DNA of 16,111 nucleotides from JAABYT01 sp041581935 (GTDB taxonomy: Bacteria > Pseudomonadota > Gammaproteobacteria > HK1). Under the pieces are notes generated by a model that saw only the letters and a program-made list of their open reading frames with translations, was not told the DNA's origin and did not search any database. The stretch covers positions 1-16,111 of the forward strand of contig JBFICP010000056.1 in assembly GCA_041581935.1 (NCBI GenBank), in the 5' to 3' direction. Position numbers and translations under genes: made by a program. Positions 1 to 6,729 of the stretch are shown here, piece after piece. Every line of letters starts with the position of its first letter. Within the stretch, counting starts at the first letter, position 1.

Positions 1-392
1 CGGTGAGCGCCGTCGAAGAGCTGAGGCTCCTCGAGTACGGCCAACGCCTGAGCCACCGCCGGCGTGCCCTTCTCGCGAGCGCCGAATCGCCGTCGGTCGG
101 CAGATACCTATATGATGTCGCCGTCGGTGGCGGCGCCCGCGCTCTGGCCCAGCCGGTGGGGGGACTGGACGTGGGCCGACGCGCCGACCTCGTGGTTCTG
201 AACAACGACACGCCGGCGCTAGCTTTGAAGACAGGCGACGCGATGCTCGACAGCCTGGTGTTCGCCGGCAACCGCGACGCCATCAAGGATGTGATGGTGG
301 GTGGTCGTTGGCGGATCCGCAACGGGCGCCACGAGGGTCAGGACGTCATATTCGACCGCTACAAGAACACGCTTGCAGCGCTGCTGGCATAG
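1..392 (+). CDS. hutF: Formimidoylglutamate deiminase, C-terminal part (partial at window edge)
   Basis: This is the last 129 or so residues of an amidohydrolase. HutF removes the imino group of N-formimidoyl-L-glutamate, giving N-formyl-L-glutamate and ammonia, in the histidine degradation route that goes through HutG (formylglutamate to glutamate and formate). The fragment carries the HutF-like stretch EELRLLEYGQRLSHRRR, a glycine-rich helix region, the amidohydrolase signature GGLDVGRRADLVVLN, and the closing strand MVGGRWRIRNGRHEG of the composite beta domain. The metal-binding histidines lie upstream of the window and cannot be checked. A GTG at position 3 opens the frame, but it is internal to the family alignment, so the true start is off the left edge. 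The next gene starts 28 nt after the TAG, which suggests one transcript. Other amidohydrolases share the C-terminal fold, but the LEYGQRL segment points to HutF. Confidence 0.87.
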   Translation, partial: VSAVEELRLLEYGQRLSHRRRALLASAESPSVGRYLYDVAVGGGARALAQPVGGLDVGRRADLVVLNNDTPALALKTGDAMLDSLVFAGNRDAIKDVMVGGRWRIRNGRHEGQDVIFDRYKNTLAALLA

Positions 393-420
393 CGTGCACT
401 GAAGGGAACGCAATCGCATC

Positions 421-1167
421 ATGTCAAAGGTAATGATCGTCACCGGGGGTAGCCGCGGGATCGGGGCTGCCACCGCGCGCATCGCCGGCGAGCGCGGCTA
501 CGATGTGTGTGTCAATTTTCGCAAGGACGCCGATGCGGCGGCCGCCGTGGTTACCGACATCGAAAAAGCGGGAAGCCGTGCGATCGCGGTGGCCGGTGAC
601 ATGTCGTCGGAGAGCGACGTCATCAATCTTTTCGAGACCACGGATGCCGAGCTCGGCAGGCTCAACGTGCTGGTCAACAATGCGGGTATCGTCGACGTGC
701 AATCGCGGCTCGAGGACTTCACTCTGCAGCGCCTGGAGCGCATGTTCGCCATCAACATCACGGGCGCGTTTCTTTGCGCACGCGAAGCGGTGCGCCGCAT
801 GTCGACCCGAAACGGCGGCGAAGGCGGCGCGATCGTAAACGTTTCGTCGGCAGCTGCGCGTCTGGGCGGATCGGGCGAGTACGTCGACTACGCGGCGAGC
901 AAAGGCGCCATGGATACGATGACCATCGGTCTCGCAAAGGAAGTGGCCGCGGAAGGAATTCGCGTCAACGCCGTGCGCCCCGGGCTCATCTATACCGACA
1001 TTCACGCAAGCGGCGGCGAGCCGCAACGCGTTGACCGCCTGAAATCGGGCGTACCCATGCAACGTGGCGGTGATCCGGAAGAGGTCGCACGGCTCATTCT
1101 CTGGCTGGCATCCGATGAGGCCTCCTATACCACGGGGTCTCTGGTCGAGTGCAGCGGCGGGCGATGA
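421..1167 (+). CDS. SDR family oxidoreductase (YgfF-like)
   Basis: A classical short-chain dehydrogenase/reductase of 248 residues, the usual size for the family. The Rossmann nucleotide-binding motif TGGSRGIG is at residues 8-15, NNAG at 86-89, the structural Asn at N112, catalytic Ser at S143 and the YxxxK pair at Y157/K161. The segment VNFRKDADAA after the second strand has an Arg that would favour NADP(H), which is an inference. The overall sequence resembles the E. coli YgfF group of uncharacterised oxidoreductases; the substrate is unknown. An SD-like GAAGGGA at 401-407 lies 13 nt before the ATG, rather far. It follows hutF by 28 nt and its TGA overlaps the ATG of the next gene, so it appears translationally coupled within the hutF transcript. 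Confidence 0.9.
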   Translation: MSKVMIVTGGSRGIGAATARIAGERGYDVCVNFRKDADAAAAVVTDIEKAGSRAIAVAGDMSSESDVINLFETTDAELGRLNVLVNNAGIVDVQSRLEDFTLQRLERMFAINITGAFLCAREAVRRMSTRNGGEGGAIVNVSSAAARLGGSGEYVDYAASKGAMDTMTIGLAKEVAAEGIRVNAVRPGLIYTDIHASGGEPQRVDRLKSGVPMQRGGDPEEVARLILWLASDEASYTTGSLVECSGGR

Positions 1168-1943
1168 GCGACATGCGCATCGACGACAACGCGCTTGCAG
1201 AGGCTTTTTGCGACATTGCCCGGCGCGCCGGGGTCGAAATTCTGAGCGTTTACCACAGCGACTTCGAGGTTCGCGACAAGGCCGATTCCTCGCCGGTCAC
1301 CGACGCCGACGAGCGCGCCGAGAGACTGATTATTGATGCTCTCGCCGAAGTCGCCGCGGGCATCCCAGTGGTGGCAGAAGAAAGCGTTGCGGCGGGTCGC
1401 GTGCCGGACGTGGGCGATCGACCCTTTCTGCTGGTCGATCCTCTGGACGGCACCAAGGAGTTCGTCAACCGCAACGGCGAGTTCACGGTCAATATCGCTC
1501 TCATCGAGAACCACATGCCGAAGCTTGGCGTCGTTCACCTGCCGGTGCTCGAGGAAACCTATTGGTGTAATGGCGAAGGCGAAGCCTGGCGACTTCGCGG
1601 CGGAGAGCGCGCCCGCATACATTGCCGCGCGCCCGGCGACGCTCTGGTGGCGGTGGCCAGCCGCTCCCACAGCAACCCGCAAACCGATGCCTACCTGTCG
1701 CGGTTTTGCATCAAAGAACGTGTTTCCGCCGGATCGTCTCTGAAATTCTGCCGTATCGCCGAAGGCGTTGCGGACATCTACCCGCGCATCGGGCGCACAA
1801 TGGAGTGGGACATCGCCGCCGGTCACGCCGTGCTCGCCGCCGCCGGCGGGCGCGTGACGACCCTGGATGATGTCGCACTCGGCTACGGCAAGCCGCGATT
1901 CGAAAACCCGCCCTTCGTGGCGCGGGGACTGGAGGGCCCGTAA
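1164..1943 (+). CDS. cysQ: CysQ-type 3'(2'),5'-bisphosphate nucleotidase (inositol monophosphatase superfamily)
   Basis: A 259-residue Mg-dependent, Li-sensitive phosphatase family member. CysQ hydrolyses adenosine 3',5'-bisphosphate (pAp) to AMP and phosphate. From the ATG at 1164 the metal ligands are E72-E73 in AEES, D92/D95 in DPLDGT (92-97) and D216 in EWD. The run DPLDGTKEFVNRNGEF and GSSLKFCRIAEG are typical of CysQ rather than of SuhB or histidinol-phosphatase. I chose ATG 1164 because it forms an ATGA overlap with the upstream SDR stop; a GTG at 1149 would add five residues. The placement between hut-linked oxidoreductases is unusual for CysQ, which belongs to sulfate assimilation and pAp recycling, so a different phosphomonoester substrate is possible. 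Confidence 0.86.
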   Translation: MSDMRIDDNALAEAFCDIARRAGVEILSVYHSDFEVRDKADSSPVTDADERAERLIIDALAEVAAGIPVVAEESVAAGRVPDVGDRPFLLVDPLDGTKEFVNRNGEFTVNIALIENHMPKLGVVHLPVLEETYWCNGEGEAWRLRGGERARIHCRAPGDALVAVASRSHSNPQTDAYLSRFCIKERVSAGSSLKFCRIAEGVADIYPRIGRTMEWDIAAGHAVLAAAGGRVTTLDDVALGYGKPRFENPPFVARGLEGP

Positions 1944-1959
1944 CGGGTAGAACACGAAT

Positions 1960-2970
1960 ATGAGCGAATCCATTCCATCAAGCATGCGTGTCGTGGAAAT
2001 CGCCGAGGCCGGTGGACCCGAAGTGCTGCGCCTTGCCGAAAGGCCGGTTCCCGAGCCCGGCGACGGGGAAGTGTTGATCAAGGTCGGTGCGGCCGGTGTC
2101 AATCGCCCCGATGTGATGCAACGACTGGGGATGTATCCGCCGCCTCCCGGGGCACCCGACATCCCGGGGCTCGAGATCGCGGGCACCGTCGCGGCCACGG
2201 GCGCCGACGCCGGTGGTCTGAGCGAAGGCGACACGGTGTGCGCCCTGGTCGTCGGTGGCGGCTATGCGGAGTACTGTGTGGCGCCGTCGTCCCTGTGCTT
2301 GCCGATACCCGACAGTCTCAGCGTGGTGCAGGCCGCGGCGATTCCGGAAACATTCTTCACCGTATGGACCAACGTCTTCGATCGCGGCCGCCTGTCGAGC
2401 GGCGAATCACTGTTGGTTCACGGCGGTTCGAGCGGCATCGGCACGACCGCCATTCAGCTCGCCAAGGCGTTCGGTGCAACCGTTTACGTGACAGCGGGCA
2501 GCGAAGAGAAATGTGAGGCCTGCCGGGAACTCGGCGCCGACGCGGCCATCAACTATCGCGAAGAGGATTTCGTCGCGCGCCTATCCGAGCTCACCAATGA
2601 ACGCGGCGTGGACGTGATTCTGGACATGGTCGGAGGCGACTACCTGCCGCGCAATCTCGACTCGCTCGCCGTCGAAGGTCGCATCGTTCAAATCGCTTTA
2701 CAGAAGGGACCGAAGGTGGAGATGAATCTCCTGCCGATTATGCTCAAACGTTTGACGCTCACCGGTTCGACGCTTCGCCCGAGAACCATCGCGCAAAAGG
2801 CCATGATCGCGCACTCGCTTCGGGACAAGGTCTGGCCGCTTCTCGAGTCTGGGCAGGTGCGCCCGATTATCCACGCGACGTTTCCGCTGGCCCAGGCGAG
2901 TGAGGCCCACCGGCTGATGGAAAGCAGCACGCACATCGGAAAGATCGTTCTGAGCGACGAGGGAGAGTAG
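1960..2970 (+). CDS. PIG3-type NAD(P)H quinone oxidoreductase
   Basis: A zinc-free medium-chain dehydrogenase of 336 residues. The GroES-like N-terminal domain carries EVLIKVGAAGVNRPDVMQR and the family-typical stretch around MYPPPPGAPDIPGLE. The Rossmann domain carries VHGGSSGIGTTAIQLAKA at 153-170 and the GADAAINY segment. The pattern matches the PIG3/TIGR02824 group of NADPH-dependent quinone reductases, distinct from zeta-crystallin Qor. No zinc ligands of alcohol dehydrogenase type are present. The start at 1960 has a weak GGTAG 10 nt upstream; an alternative ATG at 1984 sits exactly where most homologues begin (MRVVEI). It lies 16 nt after cysQ, so it is probably the last gene of the hutF run. 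The physiological electron acceptor is unknown; a detoxifying role for quinones or unsaturated carbonyls is inference. Confidence 0.88.
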   Translation: MSESIPSSMRVVEIAEAGGPEVLRLAERPVPEPGDGEVLIKVGAAGVNRPDVMQRLGMYPPPPGAPDIPGLEIAGTVAATGADAGGLSEGDTVCALVVGGGYAEYCVAPSSLCLPIPDSLSVVQAAAIPETFFTVWTNVFDRGRLSSGESLLVHGGSSGIGTTAIQLAKAFGATVYVTAGSEEKCEACRELGADAAINYREEDFVARLSELTNERGVDVILDMVGGDYLPRNLDSLAVEGRIVQIALQKGPKVEMNLLPIMLKRLTLTGSTLRPRTIAQKAMIAHSLRDKVWPLLESGQVRPIIHATFPLAQASEAHRLMESSTHIGKIVLSDEGE

Positions 2971-2984
2971 CGCTTGTTTTACCG

Positions 2985-3016
2985 TAGGTTCGCCTGGCTG
3001 CGCTCAGCCGAACCTA
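2985..3016. repeat. REP-like hairpin between convergent genes
   Basis: TAGGTTCG (2985-2992) pairs with CGAACCTA (3009-3016), and GCTG/CAGC pair inside across a CGCT loop. The 3' arm covers the hutH stop codon. The 13-nt core GCTGCGCTCAGCC (2997-3009) recurs exactly at 8798-8810, again between convergent genes. It lacks a T-tract on either strand, so it is not a classical terminator, but it may slow RNases or polymerase at this convergent junction. Confidence 0.6.
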
Positions 3017-4522
3017 ATCCAAGTCTTCCAGAAACGTATCGATTTCGTTGAGAAAGACGCGCGCTTCGTTCAAGTCAATCGCCATTTCCCGATCTTCCTT
3101 CAACATTGGAACGCGACGGCGAAAGGCTTCGTGCAGTGTCTCGATTGCGTCGCTGGAATGCAGCGGGCGGAGCAGATCGATCCCCTGAGCGGCCGTCGTC
3201 AGCTCGATGGCGAGAATCTGCTGAGTATTCGACACCACGGACTGCAGCTTGAGCGCCGCCCCCATGCCCATGGAGACGTGATCCTCCTTGTCCGCCGAGG
3301 TGGGAATGGAGTCGACCGACGCCGGGTGGCAGAGCGTCTTGTTCTCGCTCGCAAGGGCGGCCGCGGTAACCTGGGCCATCATGAATCCCGAGTTGAGCCC
3401 GGCATCCTGAGTGAGAAACGGCGGCAAACCCGAGAACGCGGTGTTGGTGAGTTTCTCGATTCGCCGTTCGCTGATGGCGCCGAGCTCCGCGACACCGAGC
3501 GCGAGCACATCGGCGGCAAGCGCCATCGGCTCACCGTGAAAGTTTCCGCCGGATACGATGTCGCCTTCGTCAGGAAAGATGAGCGGATTGTCGGTCACCG
3601 AATTCATCTCGATCAGGAGCTTCGCCTCGACGTCGGCGAGCAAGTCGCGCGCCGCGCCATGCACCTGGGGCGCGCAGCGTACACTGTAGGGATCCTGCAC
3701 TCGCACGTCGCCTTGACGATGCGACTCGCGAATGCCCGAGCCCTGCATGAGCTTCCAGATGTTTGCCGCGCTCGCGCGTTGTCCCGGGTGTGGTCTCAGG
3801 GCATGCAGGCGGGCGTCGAAAGCGGAGTCCGTGCCACGCAGCGCGTCTGTCGCCATGGCCGCTACCAGATCCGCGATGCGCACCAGGCGTCGGCCCTCGA
3901 GCACCGAAAGCGCGAGCAACGAGGTCATGGCCTGGGTGCCGTTGATGAGCGCGAGCCCCTCCTTGGGTTCGAGCGCGAGGGGCTCGAGCCCGGCGTGCGC
4001 GAGACCCTCGCTCGCCGGCAATGCTGCGCCATCGATGCGGACTTCGCCTTTGCCTAGCAACGGCAGGGCGAGATGGGCAAGCGGCGCCAAGTCGCCGCTC
4101 GCACCCACGGATCCGCGGCTCGGCACCAATGGAAGGACACCGCGATTCAACAATGTCAGTAACGCGTCGATAAGCAGAGGCCGTACGCCGGAATGGCCGC
4201 GGGCGAGCGTGTTGGCGCGTAGCAGCAGCATGCCGCGCACCGCCCTGTCCGGCAGCGGCTCACCGACTCCGGCGCAATGACTCAGGATCAGCCGTTCCTG
4301 CAGAGCAGCAAGATTTTTCTTCTCGATGCGCACCGTTGCAAGATCGCCGAATCCGGTGTTGATCCCGTAGGTGGCGTCACCACGAGACACGGTTTCCTCG
4401 ACAATTCGATGTCCGGCATCGACTCGGCCACGCGCATCGGCATCCAGGGCGCAGGTCGCACCGTCGAGAACCACGTCCCGGAACTGCGCGAGCGTGAGAG
4501 ATTCGCCATCAATGGAAATCAA
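3014..4522 (-). CDS. hutH: Histidine ammonia-lyase
   Basis: A 502-residue member of the MIO-dependent aromatic amino acid ammonia-lyases that converts L-histidine to trans-urocanate and ammonia, the first step of histidine catabolism. The MIO prosthetic group forms from A141-S142-G143 in GSVGASGDLAPL. Catalytic Tyr52 lies in YGINTGFG (52-59); His82, Asn194 (NGTQ), Gln276, Tyr279, Arg282, Phe328 and Glu413 all sit one position below the P. putida HutH numbering I remember, so all expected active-site residues appear present. The sequence looks closer to the Bacillus-type branch than to the Pseudomonas one. The start is TTG at 4522, supported by AGGAG nine nt upstream; no ATG with an SD is nearby. 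It is the last gene of the minus-strand run beginning with the regulator at 7617, 40 nt after the 71-residue ORF. Confidence 0.95.
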   Translation of the reverse strand: MISIDGESLTLAQFRDVVLDGATCALDADARGRVDAGHRIVEETVSRGDATYGINTGFGDLATVRIEKKNLAALQERLILSHCAGVGEPLPDRAVRGMLLLRANTLARGHSGVRPLLIDALLTLLNRGVLPLVPSRGSVGASGDLAPLAHLALPLLGKGEVRIDGAALPASEGLAHAGLEPLALEPKEGLALINGTQAMTSLLALSVLEGRRLVRIADLVAAMATDALRGTDSAFDARLHALRPHPGQRASAANIWKLMQGSGIRESHRQGDVRVQDPYSVRCAPQVHGAARDLLADVEAKLLIEMNSVTDNPLIFPDEGDIVSGGNFHGEPMALAADVLALGVAELGAISERRIEKLTNTAFSGLPPFLTQDAGLNSGFMMAQVTAAALASENKTLCHPASVDSIPTSADKEDHVSMGMGAALKLQSVVSNTQQILAIELTTAAQGIDLLRPLHSSDAIETLHEAFRRRVPMLKEDREMAIDLNEARVFLNEIDTFLEDLD

Positions 4523-4531
4523 GGCGGGGCG

Positions 4532-4536
4532 CTCCT
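4532..4536 (-). promoter_or_regulatory. Ribosome binding site that decides the TTG start of hutH
   Basis: On the minus strand AGGAG lies nine nt before TTG at 4522. The N-terminal reading from this TTG (ISIDGESLTLAQ) matches the start of the lyase family, so the rare codon is the likely initiator. Confidence 0.65.
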
Positions 4537-4562
4537 GCGGGAACCGCTCCGGGGCACGAGCT

Positions 4563-4778
4563 TCAGCCCGTCATCACCTGAACGAAACAGTGGCTCAGCT
4601 GAATGTAATCCGAATTCGGCAGGGAGAAATAGCGCATGAAATCCGCCGTCGTCATGAATCCCTCGACAAATTGATCGAAGAACATCTGACTGACCGGGTG
4701 CAGCCGCTCGGGAAATTGGCAAATCGCCTGGGCAATATCTGGAGTCATATCGACGAATTTCCCGGTCGTTTCATTCAT
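4563..4778 (-). CDS. Small hypothetical protein, 71 aa, inside the hutH operon
   Basis: I do not recognise this protein. The frame could open at 4823, but the ATG at 4778 is better because AAGG lies nine nt upstream of it and the extension (RRFLLFAARRP) looks like translated noncoding DNA. The 71-residue product is soluble-looking, acidic to neutral and rich in Phe and Met, with sequence such as IAQAICQFPERLHPVS and FVEGFMTTADFMRYF that predicts amphipathic helices. Two cysteines (C20, C64) are present; no membrane segment or signal peptide is visible. It lies 90 nt after the cyclodeaminase-like gene and 40 nt before hutH, in the same direction. A role as a small accessory or regulatory subunit is possible. 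It could also be a chance ORF; the good SD and operonic position argue for a real gene. Confidence 0.55.
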   Translation of the reverse strand: MNETTGKFVDMTPDIAQAICQFPERLHPVSQMFFDQFVEGFMTTADFMRYFSLPNSDYIQLSHCFVQVMTG

Positions 4779-4868
4779 CCTAGGTCGCCTTGCGGCGAAT
4801 AGCAAAAACCTGCGTTCCCCCATTCAGAAGCGGACTCGCCCGGGACGCGCCCGCGAGCCGGCCTGCTT

Positions 4869-5885
4869 TTACATGTCTCGGGGCGCGCTGTCATAGCTCA
4901 GCAACGTGCCGACGCCCTTCTCGCACGCCTTCTCGTAGGCCAGATGCCCGATGACAATATCACTGACGGCAAAACCCTTGTGCCAGAATACGATGCGTTC
5001 CTGTTGCGACTCGCGCCCCGGCTTGAGACCGGCGACCACTTCGCCGATCTCGCCGTAGTAGTGCCGATCGCCGAGCTTGCCTTCCTGGATCAGTCCGGCA
5101 TATTGACCGTACTGAGACTGCTTGCACTGGTTCCAGTCGTCGACGATGAACTTGTCGGCCACCATGGGCAAATCTGGCGACGTCGAAAGCACCGCACCGT
5201 AGGGTTGCACCAGTGCACCGGGTTTTACCCAAGCTTTGTCCACGAGCACTTCGTGCTCGAGCAGACGGGATGCATCGATGATGATGTCGGCATCGCGCAC
5301 CGTTTGCTCGCTCGTTTCCATGACGCGAATCGTTTTGCCGAGCCGTTCACTCATCTCGCGTGCGAAGCGTTCTCGCGACTCCGGACGCTTGCTGGTTACA
5401 CGAATCTCTTCGAAATCAAAAAGCAGATCCAGCATCGCGACGTTGTACCAGGCGGTGCCGCGGGCGCCGATGTGCCCGAGCACCCGTGGCTTTTCGCAGG
5501 CGAGATACTTGGCGCCAATGGCGGTAACAGCGCCCGTGCGCATCCAGGTGGTGGACGTGCCATTGATAATCGCGTAGGGCGCGCCTGTTTCCGGCCGGAA
5601 CAGGATCACCGTCGCGAATTCCGACGGCATGTCGTGCTCGTAGTTTTTCTGAAAGTCGCCGATGACCTTGACGCCGGCCGCATTGACCGGCTCCACGTAG
5701 CCCTTGAGGATATTGAACAGCTTCTCGGGGAAATCGAGGACCAGATGGTCCTTGGACGGCATGATCACCTTGCGATTGCCATGCGCCTCAAGCCCGACTT
5801 CGACAGCATCGAGCACGTCCTCGAGGCGCAAGTCGAGCGTATCGATATCCTGGCGTGAGAGAAACAGCACCTCGACTCCCGCCAT
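4869..5885 (-). CDS. Ornithine cyclodeaminase/mu-crystallin family oxidoreductase
   Basis: A 338-residue Rossmann protein of the OCD/mu-crystallin superfamily, which includes ornithine cyclodeaminase, alanine dehydrogenase of archaea, and several imine or opine reductases. Visible elements are the substrate-side Lys73 in GVKVIGD, WMRTGAVTAIGAKYLA (Arg116, substrate carboxylate binding) and the dinucleotide loop GHIGARGTAW (137-146). The loop that in ornithine cyclodeaminase carries the catalytic Asp (GxD) reads VQPYGAVLST here, so the key Asp appears absent; a true ornithine-to-proline activity is therefore doubtful and a different NAD(P)-dependent amino- or imino-acid reaction is more likely. 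The start is supported by GGGGAGG seven nt upstream. It follows the PhnD-like gene by 39 nt and precedes a small ORF and hutH, so its substrate may be related to histidine or its derivatives (inference). Confidence 0.82.
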   Translation of the reverse strand: MAGVEVLFLSRQDIDTLDLRLEDVLDAVEVGLEAHGNRKVIMPSKDHLVLDFPEKLFNILKGYVEPVNAAGVKVIGDFQKNYEHDMPSEFATVILFRPETGAPYAIINGTSTTWMRTGAVTAIGAKYLACEKPRVLGHIGARGTAWYNVAMLDLLFDFEEIRVTSKRPESRERFAREMSERLGKTIRVMETSEQTVRDADIIIDASRLLEHEVLVDKAWVKPGALVQPYGAVLSTSPDLPMVADKFIVDDWNQCKQSQYGQYAGLIQEGKLGDRHYYGEIGEVVAGLKPGRESQQERIVFWHKGFAVSDIVIGHLAYEKACEKGVGTLLSYDSAPRDM

Positions 5886-5892
5886 GTCGAAG

Positions 5893-5899
5893 CCTCCCC
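5893..5899 (-). promoter_or_regulatory. Strong ribosome binding site of the OCD-like gene
   Basis: GGGGAGG on the minus strand, seven nt before the ATG at 5885. It is one of the strongest SD sequences in the window and fixes the start of this gene. Confidence 0.65.
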
Positions 5900-5924
5900 G
5901 ATCGTGAACTATTGCGGATCGTTG

Positions 5925-6725
5925 CTAGTGTATCTCGGCGTAGCCGGCGGCGCGCGCCGAATCCTCCATGTCGTCGATGCGCCGGTAAGCATCGTCGCCG
6001 AGCACGTGGACGCCGGTGATCAAAAGCGCGTCGCGGGCGTTGGCGAGACGAGAATCGGCGAATGCCGATTGCAGACCATCGCGTAACCGGTGCATTGCAT
6101 CTTCGCCCACTCCAGCGCGGGTCACATAAGGAAGACCGGGAGCGCGCTCGGTGCGTTTCATGACGCGTGTACCCGCCAACGCGTTCGGACAGTAAGCCGC
6201 CATGAGCGCATGGGTGACGCAGTCCACCGCGCAAACGTCCGCCTGACCGCCGGCGACGAACTCGATGCTCGCGGGGTGGCCTCCCGATTCGACTACCCGT
6301 GAAAAGAATGCAGCGTCGCCCGCCAGGGGTGCGATCGCAGCACGCAGCGCATTGTAGCCGGAATGTGAGTGGCGGCGGCTGTAAGCGCATACCGCGCCGC
6401 GCAAATCGCGTAGATCCGCCGCCGGGCTGTCTTCAGCGACGACCACCAGGCTGCAATATTCCGGACCGCGGCAACCGTCGGCCGCGTAAGACGGTGTCGC
6501 GACCAGCTCGACTACTCCGGCGAGCTCATGGGTGAGCGGATAACCGCAGGTCTGGCTGAGCAGCAGCTCCTTCGAGTGCCACACATCCATATCCGGCTCC
6601 CGCATCAGCGTCTTCGGCACGTTCTCGAGGCCGGCGCGCTCGAGGGCTTCTGCGACGCCGCGCCACAGGGCATCGGTGGCGGCGCGCACCTCTGGAAAAT
6701 CGTACATGGGCAGACTCGCCAGCAC
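5925..6725 (-). CDS. PhnD-like (phosphate/phosphonate type) binding protein lacking a signal peptide
   Basis: A 266-residue protein of the PhnD/SsuA-like periplasmic binding fold. It starts MLASLPMYDFPEVRAATDAL, directly with the first strand of the fold, so no signal peptide or lipobox is present and it is predicted cytoplasmic. Family hallmarks are LLLSQTCGYPL (55-65), HSGYNALR (111-118) and the SGGHPASIEF/GGQADVCAVDCVT segment (about 137-161) that lines the ligand cleft. The GTG at 6725 is chosen because it lies four nt after the regulator stop (translational coupling) and homologues begin with xxASLPMYD; an open frame back to 6806 overlaps the regulator and looks spurious. No permease or ATPase gene is nearby. 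I infer a ligand sensor or carrier working with the upstream regulator rather than an ABC transporter component. Confidence 0.78.
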   Translation of the reverse strand: MLASLPMYDFPEVRAATDALWRGVAEALERAGLENVPKTLMREPDMDVWHSKELLLSQTCGYPLTHELAGVVELVATPSYAADGCRGPEYCSLVVVAEDSPAADLRDLRGAVCAYSRRHSHSGYNALRAAIAPLAGDAAFFSRVVESGGHPASIEFVAGGQADVCAVDCVTHALMAAYCPNALAGTRVMKRTERAPGLPYVTRAGVGEDAMHRLRDGLQSAFADSRLANARDALLITGVHVLGDDAYRRIDDMEDSARAAGYAEIH

Positions 6726-6729
6726 GCCG

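Noticed and set aside
2985..3016. Bidirectional intrinsic terminator
   Set aside because: The stem is sound but neither strand has a T-tract after it, so it is listed as a REP-like repeat.
3131..4057. Long plus-strand open frame opposite hutH
   Set aside because: It is an antisense shadow of the lyase: Arg/His-rich, without domains, a consequence of GC-rich codon positions.
3014..4522. HutH as an ergothionase or other aromatic lyase
   Set aside because: The histidine-lyase residues His82 and Glu413 and all other active-site positions are kept with near-identical numbering, so histidine remains the best substrate.
4779..4868. GC-rich hairpin (CTCGCGGG...GCGAG) between the OCD-like gene and the small ORF as an attenuator
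   Set aside because: The stem is bulged and the only T-run lies about 30 nt away, so the case is too weak.
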